Position numbers and translations under genes: made by a program. From an uncultured Lachnoanaerobaculum sp. (lineage in GTDB: Bacteria > Bacillota > Clostridia > Lachnospirales > Lachnospiraceae): 32,266 bases of DNA. The stretch covers positions 1-32,266 of the forward strand of contig NZ_CALLVU010000123.1 of the NCBI RefSeq assembly GCF_938015485.1, read 5' to 3'. The stretch's first letter is position 1, and each line of letters begins with the position of its first letter. Below the pieces are notes generated by a model. That model ran no database searches. It had not been told where the DNA came from and was given only the letters and a program-made list of their open reading frames with translations. Below are positions 8,531 through 18,791 of the stretch, one piece after another.

Positions 8531-9193
8531 TTAGAATCTTACTTTAAGTATTCCTGTCAGGTTATTATCTGTAATCCACTGCAAAATATGAGGTGTAAGG
8601 TCTGCTACCGTAGCTTTCTGAACTTTAACCTTATTTATAAATTTTTCAGTTTCATCATCAAGATTTAGCCCATTTACAATCTGCTTCCCCTTTTCAATAT
8701 TGTCAAGTAAAGACTGTATTGCCTTTGAAGAAGTCGGTATTTTAACCTTTGCGCTGTTAATCTCTTCCAAAAGCTCATCTGCCGCTTTCTTATCAGGTAG
8801 AAGATTCCTCAATGAAACAAGAGATGAAACAACCTCTTCACTCTTATTGTTTGCAGATTCACTCCAAGCATTGTCAGTTGCGGTCTTGCACAAATTATAT
8901 GCATTCTTTAGTGCCAAAACCGTTGCGGTATCCAATGTATGGTCATTTACTTTTTCGCCGCAATTGTCAACGGTTGTCTGTAGACTTTCTTTCAATTCTT
9001 GCGTAAAAAAACCTTTTGAAATCTCTTTTTCATTAAAGCAAATAATGATATTTAATAACTTTTCCAGTTGCGCTGTAATCACAACTAATTGCATTACCTG
9101 TTCCTTAAATTTCTTGGCAGCCTGTTTATTTGTAGTTACTTGAATTGAATCAAGCATTGCACTGTTTGCCTGCTTTAAGGTTTCAAGTATCAT
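8531..9193 (-). CDS. unknown helical protein coupled to the DpdH-like ATPase
   Basis: 220 aa; I do not recognise the family. It appears almost wholly alpha-helical, with no signal peptide, membrane segment or catalytic motif visible; it is rich in Leu, Lys, Asn and Ala with coiled-coil-like stretches, and has a conserved-looking end (DLTPHILQWITDNNLTGILKV). The ATG overlaps the stop of the upstream ATPase gene by four bases (ATGA), with GGAGGTGG just before, so it is translated in step with that ATPase and probably binds it. A short 25-bp gap leads to the DUF262 gene. It could be an adaptor or inhibitor for the ATPase; there is no direct evidence. Confidence 0.75.
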   Translation of the reverse strand: MILETLKQANSAMLDSIQVTTNKQAAKKFKEQVMQLVVITAQLEKLLNIIICFNEKEISKGFFTQELKESLQTTVDNCGEKVNDHTLDTATVLALKNAYNLCKTATDNAWSESANNKSEEVVSSLVSLRNLLPDKKAADELLEEINSAKVKIPTSSKAIQSLLDNIEKGKQIVNGLNLDDETEKFINKVKVQKATVADLTPHILQWITDNNLTGILKVRF

Positions 9194-12100
9194 TCCGCCA
9201 CCTCCATTTCACTTATTTTATCACTAAGCTCTTCCAGATTTGACAGGGCACTTTCAAGTACAAGCGGATCTATAGTTTCCACTTCTCCTATCATTTTACT
9301 ATGCTTATCATATAAGATTTTAGCAAATTTTTCCACATCTTTCAAATCTCCGATTACAGAAGCAATATTTTCTATAGGTCTCTGTGAAAACTGCTTCAAG
9401 AGTTCTATATTATCCTTTTCAACCAATGCGGATTTTAGGGTAAAATAAAATCCTATAGCCTCTTTAGCCTGTTCTACAGGAGCATCATCAAACTTCATCT
9501 TAAGTTCACTATTATAGTATTCATGTGCTGTACCGCAAGTTATATAAAACTCCTGTATCTGAGAAGCAACCTCCAAGTACCTTGCTTCATCCGGATCTTT
9601 ACCTAATAATGCTTCAAATTCATCTATTTTTTCTTTACCATATTTCTTTTCACTTTTAACTATGGTTTCTATCTTTGAATACAAACCCTGAAGATATTTT
9701 CGAATATTTTCATATTGAGAACCTTCAAATGATGCTATCTCATCAGAAATATCCCACCTCTTTCTCCTTAAATGTGTTAATGACTCCAACAGTTCGCTTG
9801 TTCTAAAGAAAGGTACTTTACTCTCCGCCCTCTCTCCAACAATACCCATAATTGTCTTGCTTCCGGAAATCAAACTTGAATTTATCTGTTCTCTCTGTGA
9901 TTTTTGGTTTTCAAGATATATCAAAACGTCTTGCCAGTCTTTGTCTAAGCGTTTTTCTACCTTACAAGAAAATGATTCTCTAAGCAATATTCGAAGCAAC
10001 TCATAATCTGTTTTCTTTTCGAGATTTTGACCTAATAGTAATCTTTGAATATACTCGATAGCCAAACACCATGTAATTACCGGATGTTCTGTTGTTCCTA
10101 CCGCACCGCCAAACAGATTCTTAATGAACTCCTCTTTGCTTCTCTCAATCCAATTTATAAGCACCATCTGGTAATAAGCGGCATTTTCAAAATTCCAATT
10201 TGAATAATAATCAAATAAATTTAATCCCATCAATATAGTTCTTGATTCTGATGTTCTATTCAAAACAACTATCGCTTTATTCCTATTCACATCAAGCTTT
10301 GAGTCTTCAATGTATACAAAACTGCCGTTTCTTAATCTTTGTGTGACATAATCTCCGGGTAGTCCCTCATCTTGCCACGGAATCGCCTGTACCGCAAAAT
10401 TTCCGACCCACTTATTATAGTCTGAAGAGTACTCCAATGTATTTTTAGCTTCAAACCAAGATTCTATATCTTCTTTCTTTCTATTGAAAGCTTTTTCTCG
10501 CTGACTCAACTGTGGCTGCTTAACTTCAACAGCCATAGAAGTCCGTACTCTTTGTGACTCATTAAACTCATTATCAGTTTGTTTAGTTGTAGAAGTGATG
10601 CCACTTGACACTCCCGCAAAAGAACCTAATCCTATCAAGCTTAAGAACTTTTTGTTTATACCGCCAATTTCGTCATCACCGGCTTCTGTCGTTCCGTTTC
10701 CCCAGATATTCAGCAAAACCTTTATTCTTTGCTTATCCACATCGGACAATGATGAATTCTCAATACTGTCTGCGTATGGTGGTTGCAAAGTCAAAGAAGA
10801 AATATACGAAAGAGTTTCAGGAAATCTCCAATTATCCCCAAACTCCATTCCGTCTGCAAACTGTGCAAAGAAATGCTGTATAACATGTGTCAAAAAATTT
10901 CTTGGGGTTTTATGAGCAAGCTTATCATATAATTTTATTAGACTCTTCTTGTTAAACGGATATAGTGTATAGTTTTGGTCACCGATTTCTACGCTGTCCC
11001 ACTCAAATTCCGGTTTAAATCCGGAAATCGGCATAGTATCCGAAACTGAACTTCCTTTATACCAGTCCCTTACCGTTGCCTCATCAGCATATATTGCATT
11101 TATATATCTCGCCGCCATTTCCAACAAAAAGTTATCTCCACCATAGGAGTGCTCCGTAACTTTTATCTGTTTTGTCACCCTATCCTTGAAATTATCTCTA
11201 AATGAATCGTAATATCCGTCTGTAATGCCAATCACAGATGTAACTCTACACAAATCATCATAACTACCTCCGTTTTCTACTGATAACGCAGTGATCAGTT
11301 CGCTTTCAACGATACTGAATGAAGTGAAATCCTCTATAAATATTGTTAAATTTCTTCCCTCTTTATAAAGAGATTTTCTTAAGTTTACAAAAAGATCACG
11401 TGCATTCTCGCTTGTAATATTTGCACAGCTTTGTATAACTCCTGATGTAAAATGATTCAAATAATTAACAAGCTTTACTATCGCATCACTGTCATCTCTT
11501 AAATCATATAAATAAAAACTTTTTACTTCTTCTGCGGCATCTTTTTTTATTGTATTTGCCACTGCCCTTGGAAATTCAAAGTCTTTGGTCGTAAAAATTG
11601 TTTCTGTCTCGTCTGTCACGATTGTTTTTGCTCCGGAGGTTATCATTTGATAACATTTATCAATAGGTCCTTCTGTACGAAGCATATATTCCTGCACTCT
11701 GGTATCATAGAGAAAAGCAGCTATATTTTTACATGCTACCTGCTTATATATTTCATTGGTAGTATCTGTCAGTGTTCTTCTGACATACTCACTATAAATT
11801 GATGCTTTAAACTCTTCTTTGTTTTGAGATTCATCCGCGCTACAAAACTTCTCAAATTTTTTTTGTAAATCCGGGTCTTGTACCAACCCCTCATCAAGCA
11901 TTTGCTGTACAGCACCTCTAACGGTATTACCTAATCTCTGTAAGAAAATTACTTTTTCTTTGTTTTCATCATAATTATCTTTATCATTTACAAATCTATT
12001 ATGAAGCCAACATATTAAATGAGATTTTCCGGTGCCGTTGGTACCTCTTACAATAATCATCTGATGCTTATTGGCTTTGTTGACTATATATTGATCATAT

Positions 12101-12270
12101 ATTTGATTTTCATCTAAATGAATTGTATCTGACTCGACATCACCAAACTCCAGAAACTCAAGTTCCCTAAAAGGAACATGTGTAGCCATAAAGTATTCAA
12201 TATCAACTGCCGTTCCGTCTTTCTTTATTACATCCCGGTCCATTCTGTCGGAACAATCCAACCAATTCAT
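9190..12270 (-). CDS. dpdH: DpdH-like large P-loop ATPase
   Basis: 1026 aa, soluble. Walker A is RGTNGTGKSH (residues 75-84) and a Walker B-like strand LTIFIEDF lies near residues 305-312, giving an AAA+/STAND-type ATPase with a long helical remainder. Size, motifs and the order after SNF2, RecQ-like and small winged-helix genes match DpdH, the ATPase of the restriction-related part of the 7-deazaguanine (dpd) island, and to a lesser degree BrxC-like ATPases. The start follows GGAGGTG at correct spacing; the dpdG-like gene ends 3 bp upstream. It overlaps the next gene by ATGA. Its biochemical role is unknown; in context it would drive target recognition or signalling. The exact family name needs an HMM search. 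Confidence 0.65.
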   Translation of the reverse strand: MNWLDCSDRMDRDVIKKDGTAVDIEYFMATHVPFRELEFLEFGDVESDTIHLDENQIYDQYIVNKANKHQMIIVRGTNGTGKSHLICWLHNRFVNDKDNYDENKEKVIFLQRLGNTVRGAVQQMLDEGLVQDPDLQKKFEKFCSADESQNKEEFKASIYSEYVRRTLTDTTNEIYKQVACKNIAAFLYDTRVQEYMLRTEGPIDKCYQMITSGAKTIVTDETETIFTTKDFEFPRAVANTIKKDAAEEVKSFYLYDLRDDSDAIVKLVNYLNHFTSGVIQSCANITSENARDLFVNLRKSLYKEGRNLTIFIEDFTSFSIVESELITALSVENGGSYDDLCRVTSVIGITDGYYDSFRDNFKDRVTKQIKVTEHSYGGDNFLLEMAARYINAIYADEATVRDWYKGSSVSDTMPISGFKPEFEWDSVEIGDQNYTLYPFNKKSLIKLYDKLAHKTPRNFLTHVIQHFFAQFADGMEFGDNWRFPETLSYISSLTLQPPYADSIENSSLSDVDKQRIKVLLNIWGNGTTEAGDDEIGGINKKFLSLIGLGSFAGVSSGITSTTKQTDNEFNESQRVRTSMAVEVKQPQLSQREKAFNRKKEDIESWFEAKNTLEYSSDYNKWVGNFAVQAIPWQDEGLPGDYVTQRLRNGSFVYIEDSKLDVNRNKAIVVLNRTSESRTILMGLNLFDYYSNWNFENAAYYQMVLINWIERSKEEFIKNLFGGAVGTTEHPVITWCLAIEYIQRLLLGQNLEKKTDYELLRILLRESFSCKVEKRLDKDWQDVLIYLENQKSQREQINSSLISGSKTIMGIVGERAESKVPFFRTSELLESLTHLRRKRWDISDEIASFEGSQYENIRKYLQGLYSKIETIVKSEKKYGKEKIDEFEALLGKDPDEARYLEVASQIQEFYITCGTAHEYYNSELKMKFDDAPVEQAKEAIGFYFTLKSALVEKDNIELLKQFSQRPIENIASVIGDLKDVEKFAKILYDKHSKMIGEVETIDPLVLESALSNLEELSDKISEMEVAE

Positions 12271-12273
12271 AGC

Positions 12274-13047
12274 TTACACCTCCTTTACTATGATTTCTGA
12301 AAAATCGTTTAATGCGACACCTGACATCGGATACAATTTTATTTTTACCGCATCCATAGTTGAGAACAATTCTATTACTCCTGCATCATTTAATGATCTT
12401 AGTCCGTTAGATACAGCCAGTGGTAATCCTTCATTAGTACAAGACGATGCCGCTTCAGGAATATTGTTTTTTATCCATGATAGGAATTGATTACAAGTCA
12501 TCTTCGTTCCCGGCTTAACATTTTCAAGAGCGTCTCTTAAACGTGTGTACATATTAGGAATCAGTGTTTTGTTATACTGATACGCATGTCCCAAATAGCG
12601 TATCCAAAAACGCCAGCCTAATACATCGTTTTCACTAATACTCTCCATACCGTTTTTTGCTGCAACTGCAGCAAAATCATCAAATCTGTTGATTGATTGT
12701 ATCAATTCAGAGTGTGAAATAAACCACTCTGTCATTTTAAAAAATGTAGTTCCGGTATTTGAAAATATAATTGGATTAAGCACTTTTCTAAATGCCTGTG
12801 CCGAATTAAGAGACTTGACATCTATTTTCAATAAATACTTTTCACCTTTCTTTTCTACCAATCTAAGCTCTTGTGCCGCTTCAATGGAGCGTCTGACAGA
12901 CTCCTCTTCAAACTTACTTTCAGCATTCAACTCAGATAACTTAAATAAATCTTGAAACTTATAATTTCCCTTACCGATCAGTCTGCAAATAGCCAAAACT
13001 CTTTCAGGCGTCGGGCCCGGGCGCATATTATCATTTTCTTTAAACAT
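12274..13047 (-). CDS. dpdG: DpdG-like small protein with winged-helix-like N-terminus
   Basis: 257 aa. Residues 8-70 (PTPERVLAICRLIG, then KFEEESVRRSIEAAQELRLVEKKGEKYLL) read like a winged helix-turn-helix that would bind DNA; the rest is helical without catalytic motifs. The assignment to DpdG rests mainly on position between the RecQ-like helicase and the large ATPase, and on size. The start follows AGGAGC at about 8 bp. It ends 3 bp before the next ATG, and the ribosome binding site of the ATPase gene overlaps its stop. It could be the DNA-reading subunit of the helicase/ATPase machine; this is inference. Confidence 0.6.
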   Translation of the reverse strand: MFKENDNMRPGPTPERVLAICRLIGKGNYKFQDLFKLSELNAESKFEEESVRRSIEAAQELRLVEKKGEKYLLKIDVKSLNSAQAFRKVLNPIIFSNTGTTFFKMTEWFISHSELIQSINRFDDFAAVAAKNGMESISENDVLGWRFWIRYLGHAYQYNKTLIPNMYTRLRDALENVKPGTKMTCNQFLSWIKNNIPEAASSCTNEGLPLAVSNGLRSLNDAGVIELFSTMDAVKIKLYPMSGVALNDFSEIIVKEV

Positions 13048-13059
13048 ATACGGGCTCCT

Positions 13060-15543
13060 TTATATACTTTCTAAATTACAAGAACGACAATTTAGAAATT
13101 CATTGATTGTCCTGTTTTTAGAGGTGATCTTTGTGTTTGGTTTGCAACACCATACCTTCTTATAGCCCGGGAATTCTCCCTTTGACATCACCTCAAAAAT
13201 TTCATTACTTGTAACAGAATTATCATCCAGAAACACAAAAATTCCGTTTTTGAAAATCCACTCTATATCTTTTGCAACAGCTACAAATTCCTTATCAGTA
13301 AGACTTAAACAGCCTTTAGAGTTTATATTTTTATATTTTTCAGGTAATACAATGCAAGAAAGCTTTAATTTATTTGCTTTCTCAATTATTTGATCAATAC
13401 TTATTTCCGAGTAATCATTTAACGGAATAAGTAAATCATTCAAAACACCCATATATCTTTTTAGACATATGGACGGCTCACCCGGATTTATTTTTACTAT
13501 AGATTTTTTACGTAATTTTATTGCATCTTCCATAACAGATGTGCCTTCAGGATGTATCGGACATCCGTTACATATCGGTTTTGCATAAGGATATAAGGAT
13601 ACAAAATGTTTGCCCCAACATTTCGCTTTTGGTCGATGAATAATATCAGCCATCTTTTTGTAACCTTCAACTCTCATGTCATATTCGGACTTTCTATCTT
13701 CTGCCAATATGTTCGCCAACTTTTCACTGTCCCTAATCAACTCATCGTTCTTAATCTTAAAGGTGAAAAAGTATGTTCTTTGCTCCGAATCGTATTCAGC
13801 TTCAATAATATCAATATAACCTTGCCTATGAAGAAGTAATAAAGTATTGGCATTCCAGCACATATTACGTTGTCCTGCATGCTCCGCCTCATCATCAGTA
13901 AAAGAATGTGGAACTACATTTAGATTTGCAGTAACCAAATCCCCATTGATACTTGCATTTTTCAAAATACTTTCAAGTCTTATAATCAGATTTTCAGTTT
14001 TTAAAATACTTTTATTTACTAATCCGAATGCAACAGATAAATCATTTCTGCCGTCATCTTTGCCGACGTAGTAAGACATTACGCTTAACGAGGGTAATCC
14101 GTCCCTTCCTGCTCTTCCTACCTCCTGATAGAATCTGCTTAGATTCTCAGGTACACAAGAATGGATAATTGTTCTAACATTACCCTTGTCTACACCCATT
14201 CCGAATGCAGATGTGGCAAATATGATATCATATTCATTATTTTTCCACTGTTCCAACAGTTTATCTCTATCTTTATCACTTGTTTCACCGGTATAGGCAT
14301 GAACATTTTTAAAACCGAGCTTATTCATTTTCTTGCAATATCTATTGGCGGTATCCGGCTCTATGACATATACAATCAACGGCTTTGGCAGATATTTAAC
14401 CATTTCTATAACTTCATCTTCTCGTTTGTCGTAATTATGATTATCAACTACAATAAATCTCGGTTCTTTTCTTAGAGCATCACATCTAAACTGTACATTA
14501 TTCCCTTCACTTCCAAAAAGATTAAACAAAACATCAACTACATCATCAGATAATGTTGCAGACAGTAGAAATGTTCTAATACGCTTACACGAAAGCTCTC
14601 TCATTTCTTTTAGTACGACGGAAAAAATTTGAAATTCAGGTCTGAAATGCACACCCCAGTCAGGAACTATATGTGCTTCATCTATAACAACATTATGTAA
14701 GTAACCATTTTTTGCAGCATCTCTAAGCTCTTTATTAAATCTTTCACTTTTGAGAATCGCTTCAGGAGAAGTGAAAATCAGTCTTGCAGTTTTATTCCTA
14801 ATTCCGGCAAACATCATAACATTATCAGTATTTGAGCTGTAACAAAAAATATCTCTTTTCAGATTATTATCAACAAGACAACCTATTGCCTGAAGCCATT
14901 GATCTCTTGCCAACGATACGGTAGGAACAACAATCAATGTCAGTTTTTCCTCCACAGCTGCTAAAAGTTGTGTGACCAAACTCTTTCCTCCTCCGGTTGG
15001 AAGAGAGAGCATCAATGTATGGTTGTCGGGTAGTACAAGTGCACTATGAACAGCAAGCTTTTGTTCCAATGATCGATACGTCACAAACTTTGTAAAACAC
15101 GATACATAATCATCACTATAGACTTCAATACTTTGAGAAATCTCTTCTTCTCCCAATGAATAAACTTGCCTAATGAACTTTTTGTTCTCAACAAGACTTT
15201 GTGGGTATTTTTCTGTCACGTCAACAGCGCCATCCTGTGCAATTACTACACTCAACTCATCTCCATAACGATCAACCACATCGGTAATCAGCTTCGGAAA
15301 CCTGAATCGCCCAATATATAGCACAAAATCTCTAATGAAGATAAGAAGATCTTTCGGATTTATTTCTCCTGAATCATATTGCTTATATCGTTTAAAATAT
15401 GTCAGGCATAATGATGCCTTTTCATAATCCTTAATTCGTCCTTCCGCCTTCAATACCGGTAACATCTTTTCTATTTTTATTTCAGCGGTTGACAAACTTA
15501 TTTCTTTATTAAGATAATTCGAAAATACGTCCATGTATTCCAT
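13060..15543 (-). CDS. dpdF: DpdF-like RecQ-family DNA helicase
   Basis: 827 aa superfamily 2 helicase. An N-terminal helical extension (1-150) precedes Walker A LPTGGGKS (181-188), DEAH box VVIDEAHIVPDWG (about 285-297), motif III LLSATLS, motif V-like FATSAFGMGVDKG, and motif VI QEVGRAGRDG. These are the RecQ-type sequences. A CWGKHF...CNGC cysteine set and a final CRSC pair may bind zinc. It would unwind DNA 3'-5'. It lies directly between the SNF2 and small DpdG-like genes, the dpdE-F-G-H order. The start follows GAGGAGAT, 3 bp after the SNF2 stop. A general RecQ role is less likely because of the long unique N- and C-terminal parts. Confidence 0.7.
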   Translation of the reverse strand: MEYMDVFSNYLNKEISLSTAEIKIEKMLPVLKAEGRIKDYEKASLCLTYFKRYKQYDSGEINPKDLLIFIRDFVLYIGRFRFPKLITDVVDRYGDELSVVIAQDGAVDVTEKYPQSLVENKKFIRQVYSLGEEEISQSIEVYSDDYVSCFTKFVTYRSLEQKLAVHSALVLPDNHTLMLSLPTGGGKSLVTQLLAAVEEKLTLIVVPTVSLARDQWLQAIGCLVDNNLKRDIFCYSSNTDNVMMFAGIRNKTARLIFTSPEAILKSERFNKELRDAAKNGYLHNVVIDEAHIVPDWGVHFRPEFQIFSVVLKEMRELSCKRIRTFLLSATLSDDVVDVLFNLFGSEGNNVQFRCDALRKEPRFIVVDNHNYDKREDEVIEMVKYLPKPLIVYVIEPDTANRYCKKMNKLGFKNVHAYTGETSDKDRDKLLEQWKNNEYDIIFATSAFGMGVDKGNVRTIIHSCVPENLSRFYQEVGRAGRDGLPSLSVMSYYVGKDDGRNDLSVAFGLVNKSILKTENLIIRLESILKNASINGDLVTANLNVVPHSFTDDEAEHAGQRNMCWNANTLLLLHRQGYIDIIEAEYDSEQRTYFFTFKIKNDELIRDSEKLANILAEDRKSEYDMRVEGYKKMADIIHRPKAKCWGKHFVSLYPYAKPICNGCPIHPEGTSVMEDAIKLRKKSIVKINPGEPSICLKRYMGVLNDLLIPLNDYSEISIDQIIEKANKLKLSCIVLPEKYKNINSKGCLSLTDKEFVAVAKDIEWIFKNGIFVFLDDNSVTSNEIFEVMSKGEFPGYKKVWCCKPNTKITSKNRTINEFLNCRSCNLESI

Positions 15544-15546
15544 ATA

Positions 15547-18500
15547 TTATCTCCTCTTTAAAAACATTAATCCTATTGAATCCATTGTCAGAATAGGGTT
15601 GGAAAGTGCAAAATATACATCATCATACTTCTTCTTTATCTCCGCTATTTTTTCCATATCCTTTCCCAGATATATGTATTCAGATTCATATCCGCTTACA
15701 ATTCTTTCAATTTCCCTTTTGGACAAATCAAAATCAGCAGTTTCTATTGCCTGTTTTCTTGCCTTTTCTTGTGAAATTTTCACAACTTTATTCACTATTG
15801 CTTCCCATTCATCTTTTGGATAGAAATTCATAAAACGCTCAAGTGAAGAAACTTGACCTCTTTTTCCTGTTCTTTCTCCTATATGATTGGCATTTATAAT
15901 ATTACTCTTGTCAAACAGATAATCAATTAATTGCCTGTCTTCAACCTCATCGTTCTTTCCAATTGGAACAAATACAACTACCTGCTTCATAGGGAGATAC
16001 ATTCTAAATTGTGATAACAGCTGAACAGGTATATCATTTTCCAATAAATGATTTATCTTTGGCTCCACATTATAGACGCAAACAAATCCTCTATAATTAA
16101 ACGGTGCCGCTGCAGAAAATACGCAGCATCTTCCCCTTCCGCTATCAACCGCATTACCTATTATACTGTCAAAAACAGGATCACCCGGTGCATAAAACAA
16201 TAAGTCCTCTCTTTTTATTGCCATTGCTCTATTGAATGTTCCAAGGATTCTCCCCTCTTTTCTTACAATCTCCGTATTATCATATAAACTCCAATCAGGT
16301 GGCACAAATAGAGACTGCCTTGCAGCCCCGGCAGAAAACATTGAATCCGAAAACTCTATTATGTCGTTTTTATTTACCCGACTCTTTAATCCGGCCTGAT
16401 TAGCCCATCCAAGCATAGATGATTGAAATAAATCATTTTCTCCTCTGCTATACGTATTCAACATTTGCTTTACAGCAATAGATAAAGGTCTGTATATAAC
16501 ACTGCCCGAGTCATATAATTGTTCTTCTTCAACAGCATCTCTTGTGTCTTCCGTCATTTCAATAATATCTTCGATAGAATTTTCCAGACCGTTGTATACA
16601 TCTTCCTCTATTGCTTCTTCTATTCGTTCATTAAGTTCGCCGGTTATTATTTCTAATCCGCTAAGTGACTGTCTAAACAGATTTAATCCGTCATTCCATA
16701 TCTTAAATAGTTGTTTTTCAATAGTTTCTTTTGCATAAACCACAACCGAATTGACATCTAAGTGATCTTTATCTCTGCCAAGGCGATCCAAACGTCCTAT
16801 TCTCTGCTCAATAGCATTGGCTGTCCATGGTAAATCAAGATGAATAACCCAGTCTGCATTTTGAAAGTTTCTTCCCTCACCACCGGTTGCATCACAAAGA
16901 ATTACCCTACAACCTTCATTATTCTGAAACTCATATACGCTGTCTTCAAGTTCTCCTTTAAGCATATTTGCAATGAAGCAAACATTATTTATTCCTCGTT
17001 TTGAAAGCATTTTACCAAAATTCAGGAGAGTCTCAGGAAATTCCGAAAAAACTACCGCCTTTCCATTATTATCATTTGTGATACTGATTTCCTGTTCAAC
17101 AAAATCTAAAGCATAGAGTAATCTTCCTTTAATATCATCAGGCGACTCATCTAATAAATAATCCACCTGATTTATCTCATCTTCAGCTTGTAATAACCAG
17201 ATATTAAGGTTTTCAATCAAGTCTTCATCAGCTATTTTTTCTTTTTCAATAACACTTTTCAAAGCCCACGGAGAGCTGAACATTGCTTGAAGAAGCCTTA
17301 GTACAGTCAAAATATCGGAACTACCGTCTTGTAAAGAGATTGATATATAATCCAACAATGCATAATATACATTTCTCTCCGAATAATTATCTTCAACACT
17401 GCTCATTTCATACGAAATCTCATGTAAGCATCTTTTACCCAAAGTTTCAGACACATACTCTCTGCGATTTCTTACTATGTTTCTTTCGATTCTATAATTT
17501 TCAGATATATATGAAAGTGACTGCTCCATTGCAGTTCTTCCCTTATCATCCAATTCCAAATCAATTGAATCCACTATATTTTGAAGATTTTCATCATCCA
17601 AATCATCTGCTAATTCACGAAGTTTATCTAACGAATCTTCTTTATATTTTTCATACCGGTTCATATGAGAAATCATTCCGTTTACACGCCTCTGTATCTT
17701 TTTTTGCTTAGAAAGAATTGATGAAAACTTACTCAATGTCATTTCACAATACTGTTCCGGCTGTAAAAGAGACAGAAGCTTTAAATACTCATCCTTCCGA
17801 TTCTGAATAGGTGTTGCGCTAAGGAAAAGTGCATTCTTTGTATTTTTACTTAATTGAAGAATAAAATTATATTTATCTTTCTTATTAAGCAATCTGTGTG
17901 TTTCATCAACTATAAGCATATCCCAATCAAGTACGAGCACTTCACTAAACTCATCTAAATCCTCCAATGCCAGAATAATGTTATTTGAATATGCAGCTAA
18001 TGCAAAATTTTGTACAGATAAAATATTGAACTTATACTTTAGTTCATTACTCCATTGTTGTACTAATGCCCCCGGAACTATATACAAAACACGAAGATTT
18101 TTCTTTTCCGACTCCATTATTTTGACTATAGAGCAGGCCTCTATTGTTTTCCCAAGTCCAACTTCATCCGCTAACATATAGCGAATAGGGCGCGACTCAA
18201 ATGCTCTGACAATTGTACTGATCTGATGAGCCATTAAAAAAGTACGGCATCCTGCAAGTTCCTTAAAACCGTAAACAGTATTGTTTACCATGTGCATATT
18301 GCTGCTGACCTGAAGTCTGTTTGCATACCATGTAGGATTCTGGAATTCATACTGAAGCATCTGCTTGACCGGATTGTAATCTGCAGAAGAATATTCTATT
18401 TCAATTGTATTCTCCATAAAGGATCTTATCCCACCATTATGTAGTAGTACAAAATACTCATAAAACGCATCCCCTTTATTTTCAATACGCCTTGATAAGA

Positions 18501-18759
18501 TTTTTCCACGTCCCATTGAAGTATTTACAGGTGCATCTTTAGCTGCTTCACATCTATTCACTTTGTCTATAGGAAAAGAACACTTCTCAAAGGCATGCGC
18601 ATAAAACCGTCTGCTATTTTTCAAGTCAAACAGTTTAACATTAACTTCTCCTGATAATTCATTTATTGATGTTATTTGCCCTAATACAAAACTTCTAGGG
18701 AAATATTTGTCGTTCTCTTCTAAGACAATCGGGCATCTGACGTACTGTCCTATCTTCAT
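15547..18759 (-). CDS. dpdE: DpdE-like SNF2-family helicase/translocase
   Basis: 1070 aa. A beta-rich N-terminal region (1-130) is followed by the SNF2 motor: Walker A ADEVGLGKT (197-205), a DETH box in LIVDETHRLL, motif III LFLSATPIQNRKDE, and the second RecA lobe with VVFSEFPETLL, GGEGRNFQNADWVIHLDLPW and QRIGRLDRLGR. An acidic linker (about residues 720-760) leads to a C-terminal domain unlike RapA or chromatin remodellers. SNF2 proteins translocate on duplex DNA; many phage-defence systems use one. The GGGAGG ribosome binding site fixes the start. Position and size match DpdE; a DrmD-like DISARM relationship is the main alternative, but the other DISARM genes are absent. Confidence 0.7.
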   Translation of the reverse strand: MKIGQYVRCPIVLEENDKYFPRSFVLGQITSINELSGEVNVKLFDLKNSRRFYAHAFEKCSFPIDKVNRCEAAKDAPVNTSMGRGKILSRRIENKGDAFYEYFVLLHNGGIRSFMENTIEIEYSSADYNPVKQMLQYEFQNPTWYANRLQVSSNMHMVNNTVYGFKELAGCRTFLMAHQISTIVRAFESRPIRYMLADEVGLGKTIEACSIVKIMESEKKNLRVLYIVPGALVQQWSNELKYKFNILSVQNFALAAYSNNIILALEDLDEFSEVLVLDWDMLIVDETHRLLNKKDKYNFILQLSKNTKNALFLSATPIQNRKDEYLKLLSLLQPEQYCEMTLSKFSSILSKQKKIQRRVNGMISHMNRYEKYKEDSLDKLRELADDLDDENLQNIVDSIDLELDDKGRTAMEQSLSYISENYRIERNIVRNRREYVSETLGKRCLHEISYEMSSVEDNYSERNVYYALLDYISISLQDGSSDILTVLRLLQAMFSSPWALKSVIEKEKIADEDLIENLNIWLLQAEDEINQVDYLLDESPDDIKGRLLYALDFVEQEISITNDNNGKAVVFSEFPETLLNFGKMLSKRGINNVCFIANMLKGELEDSVYEFQNNEGCRVILCDATGGEGRNFQNADWVIHLDLPWTANAIEQRIGRLDRLGRDKDHLDVNSVVVYAKETIEKQLFKIWNDGLNLFRQSLSGLEIITGELNERIEEAIEEDVYNGLENSIEDIIEMTEDTRDAVEEEQLYDSGSVIYRPLSIAVKQMLNTYSRGENDLFQSSMLGWANQAGLKSRVNKNDIIEFSDSMFSAGAARQSLFVPPDWSLYDNTEIVRKEGRILGTFNRAMAIKREDLLFYAPGDPVFDSIIGNAVDSGRGRCCVFSAAAPFNYRGFVCVYNVEPKINHLLENDIPVQLLSQFRMYLPMKQVVVFVPIGKNDEVEDRQLIDYLFDKSNIINANHIGERTGKRGQVSSLERFMNFYPKDEWEAIVNKVVKISQEKARKQAIETADFDLSKREIERIVSGYESEYIYLGKDMEKIAEIKKKYDDVYFALSNPILTMDSIGLMFLKRR

Positions 18760-18791
18760 CTGAGGCCTCCCCGTACCTGTATAACAATGAT

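Noticed and set aside
8700..9143. 147-aa + strand frame inside 8531-9193
   Set aside because: It is the antisense shadow of a gene with a proper start, coupling and ribosome binding site.
9190..18759. DISARM or BREX system
   Set aside because: A SNF2 helicase and large ATPase alone recall parts of these, but there is no methylase, PLD protein, DUF1998 protein, PglZ or BrxL; the RecQ-like and small genes fit the dpd order instead.
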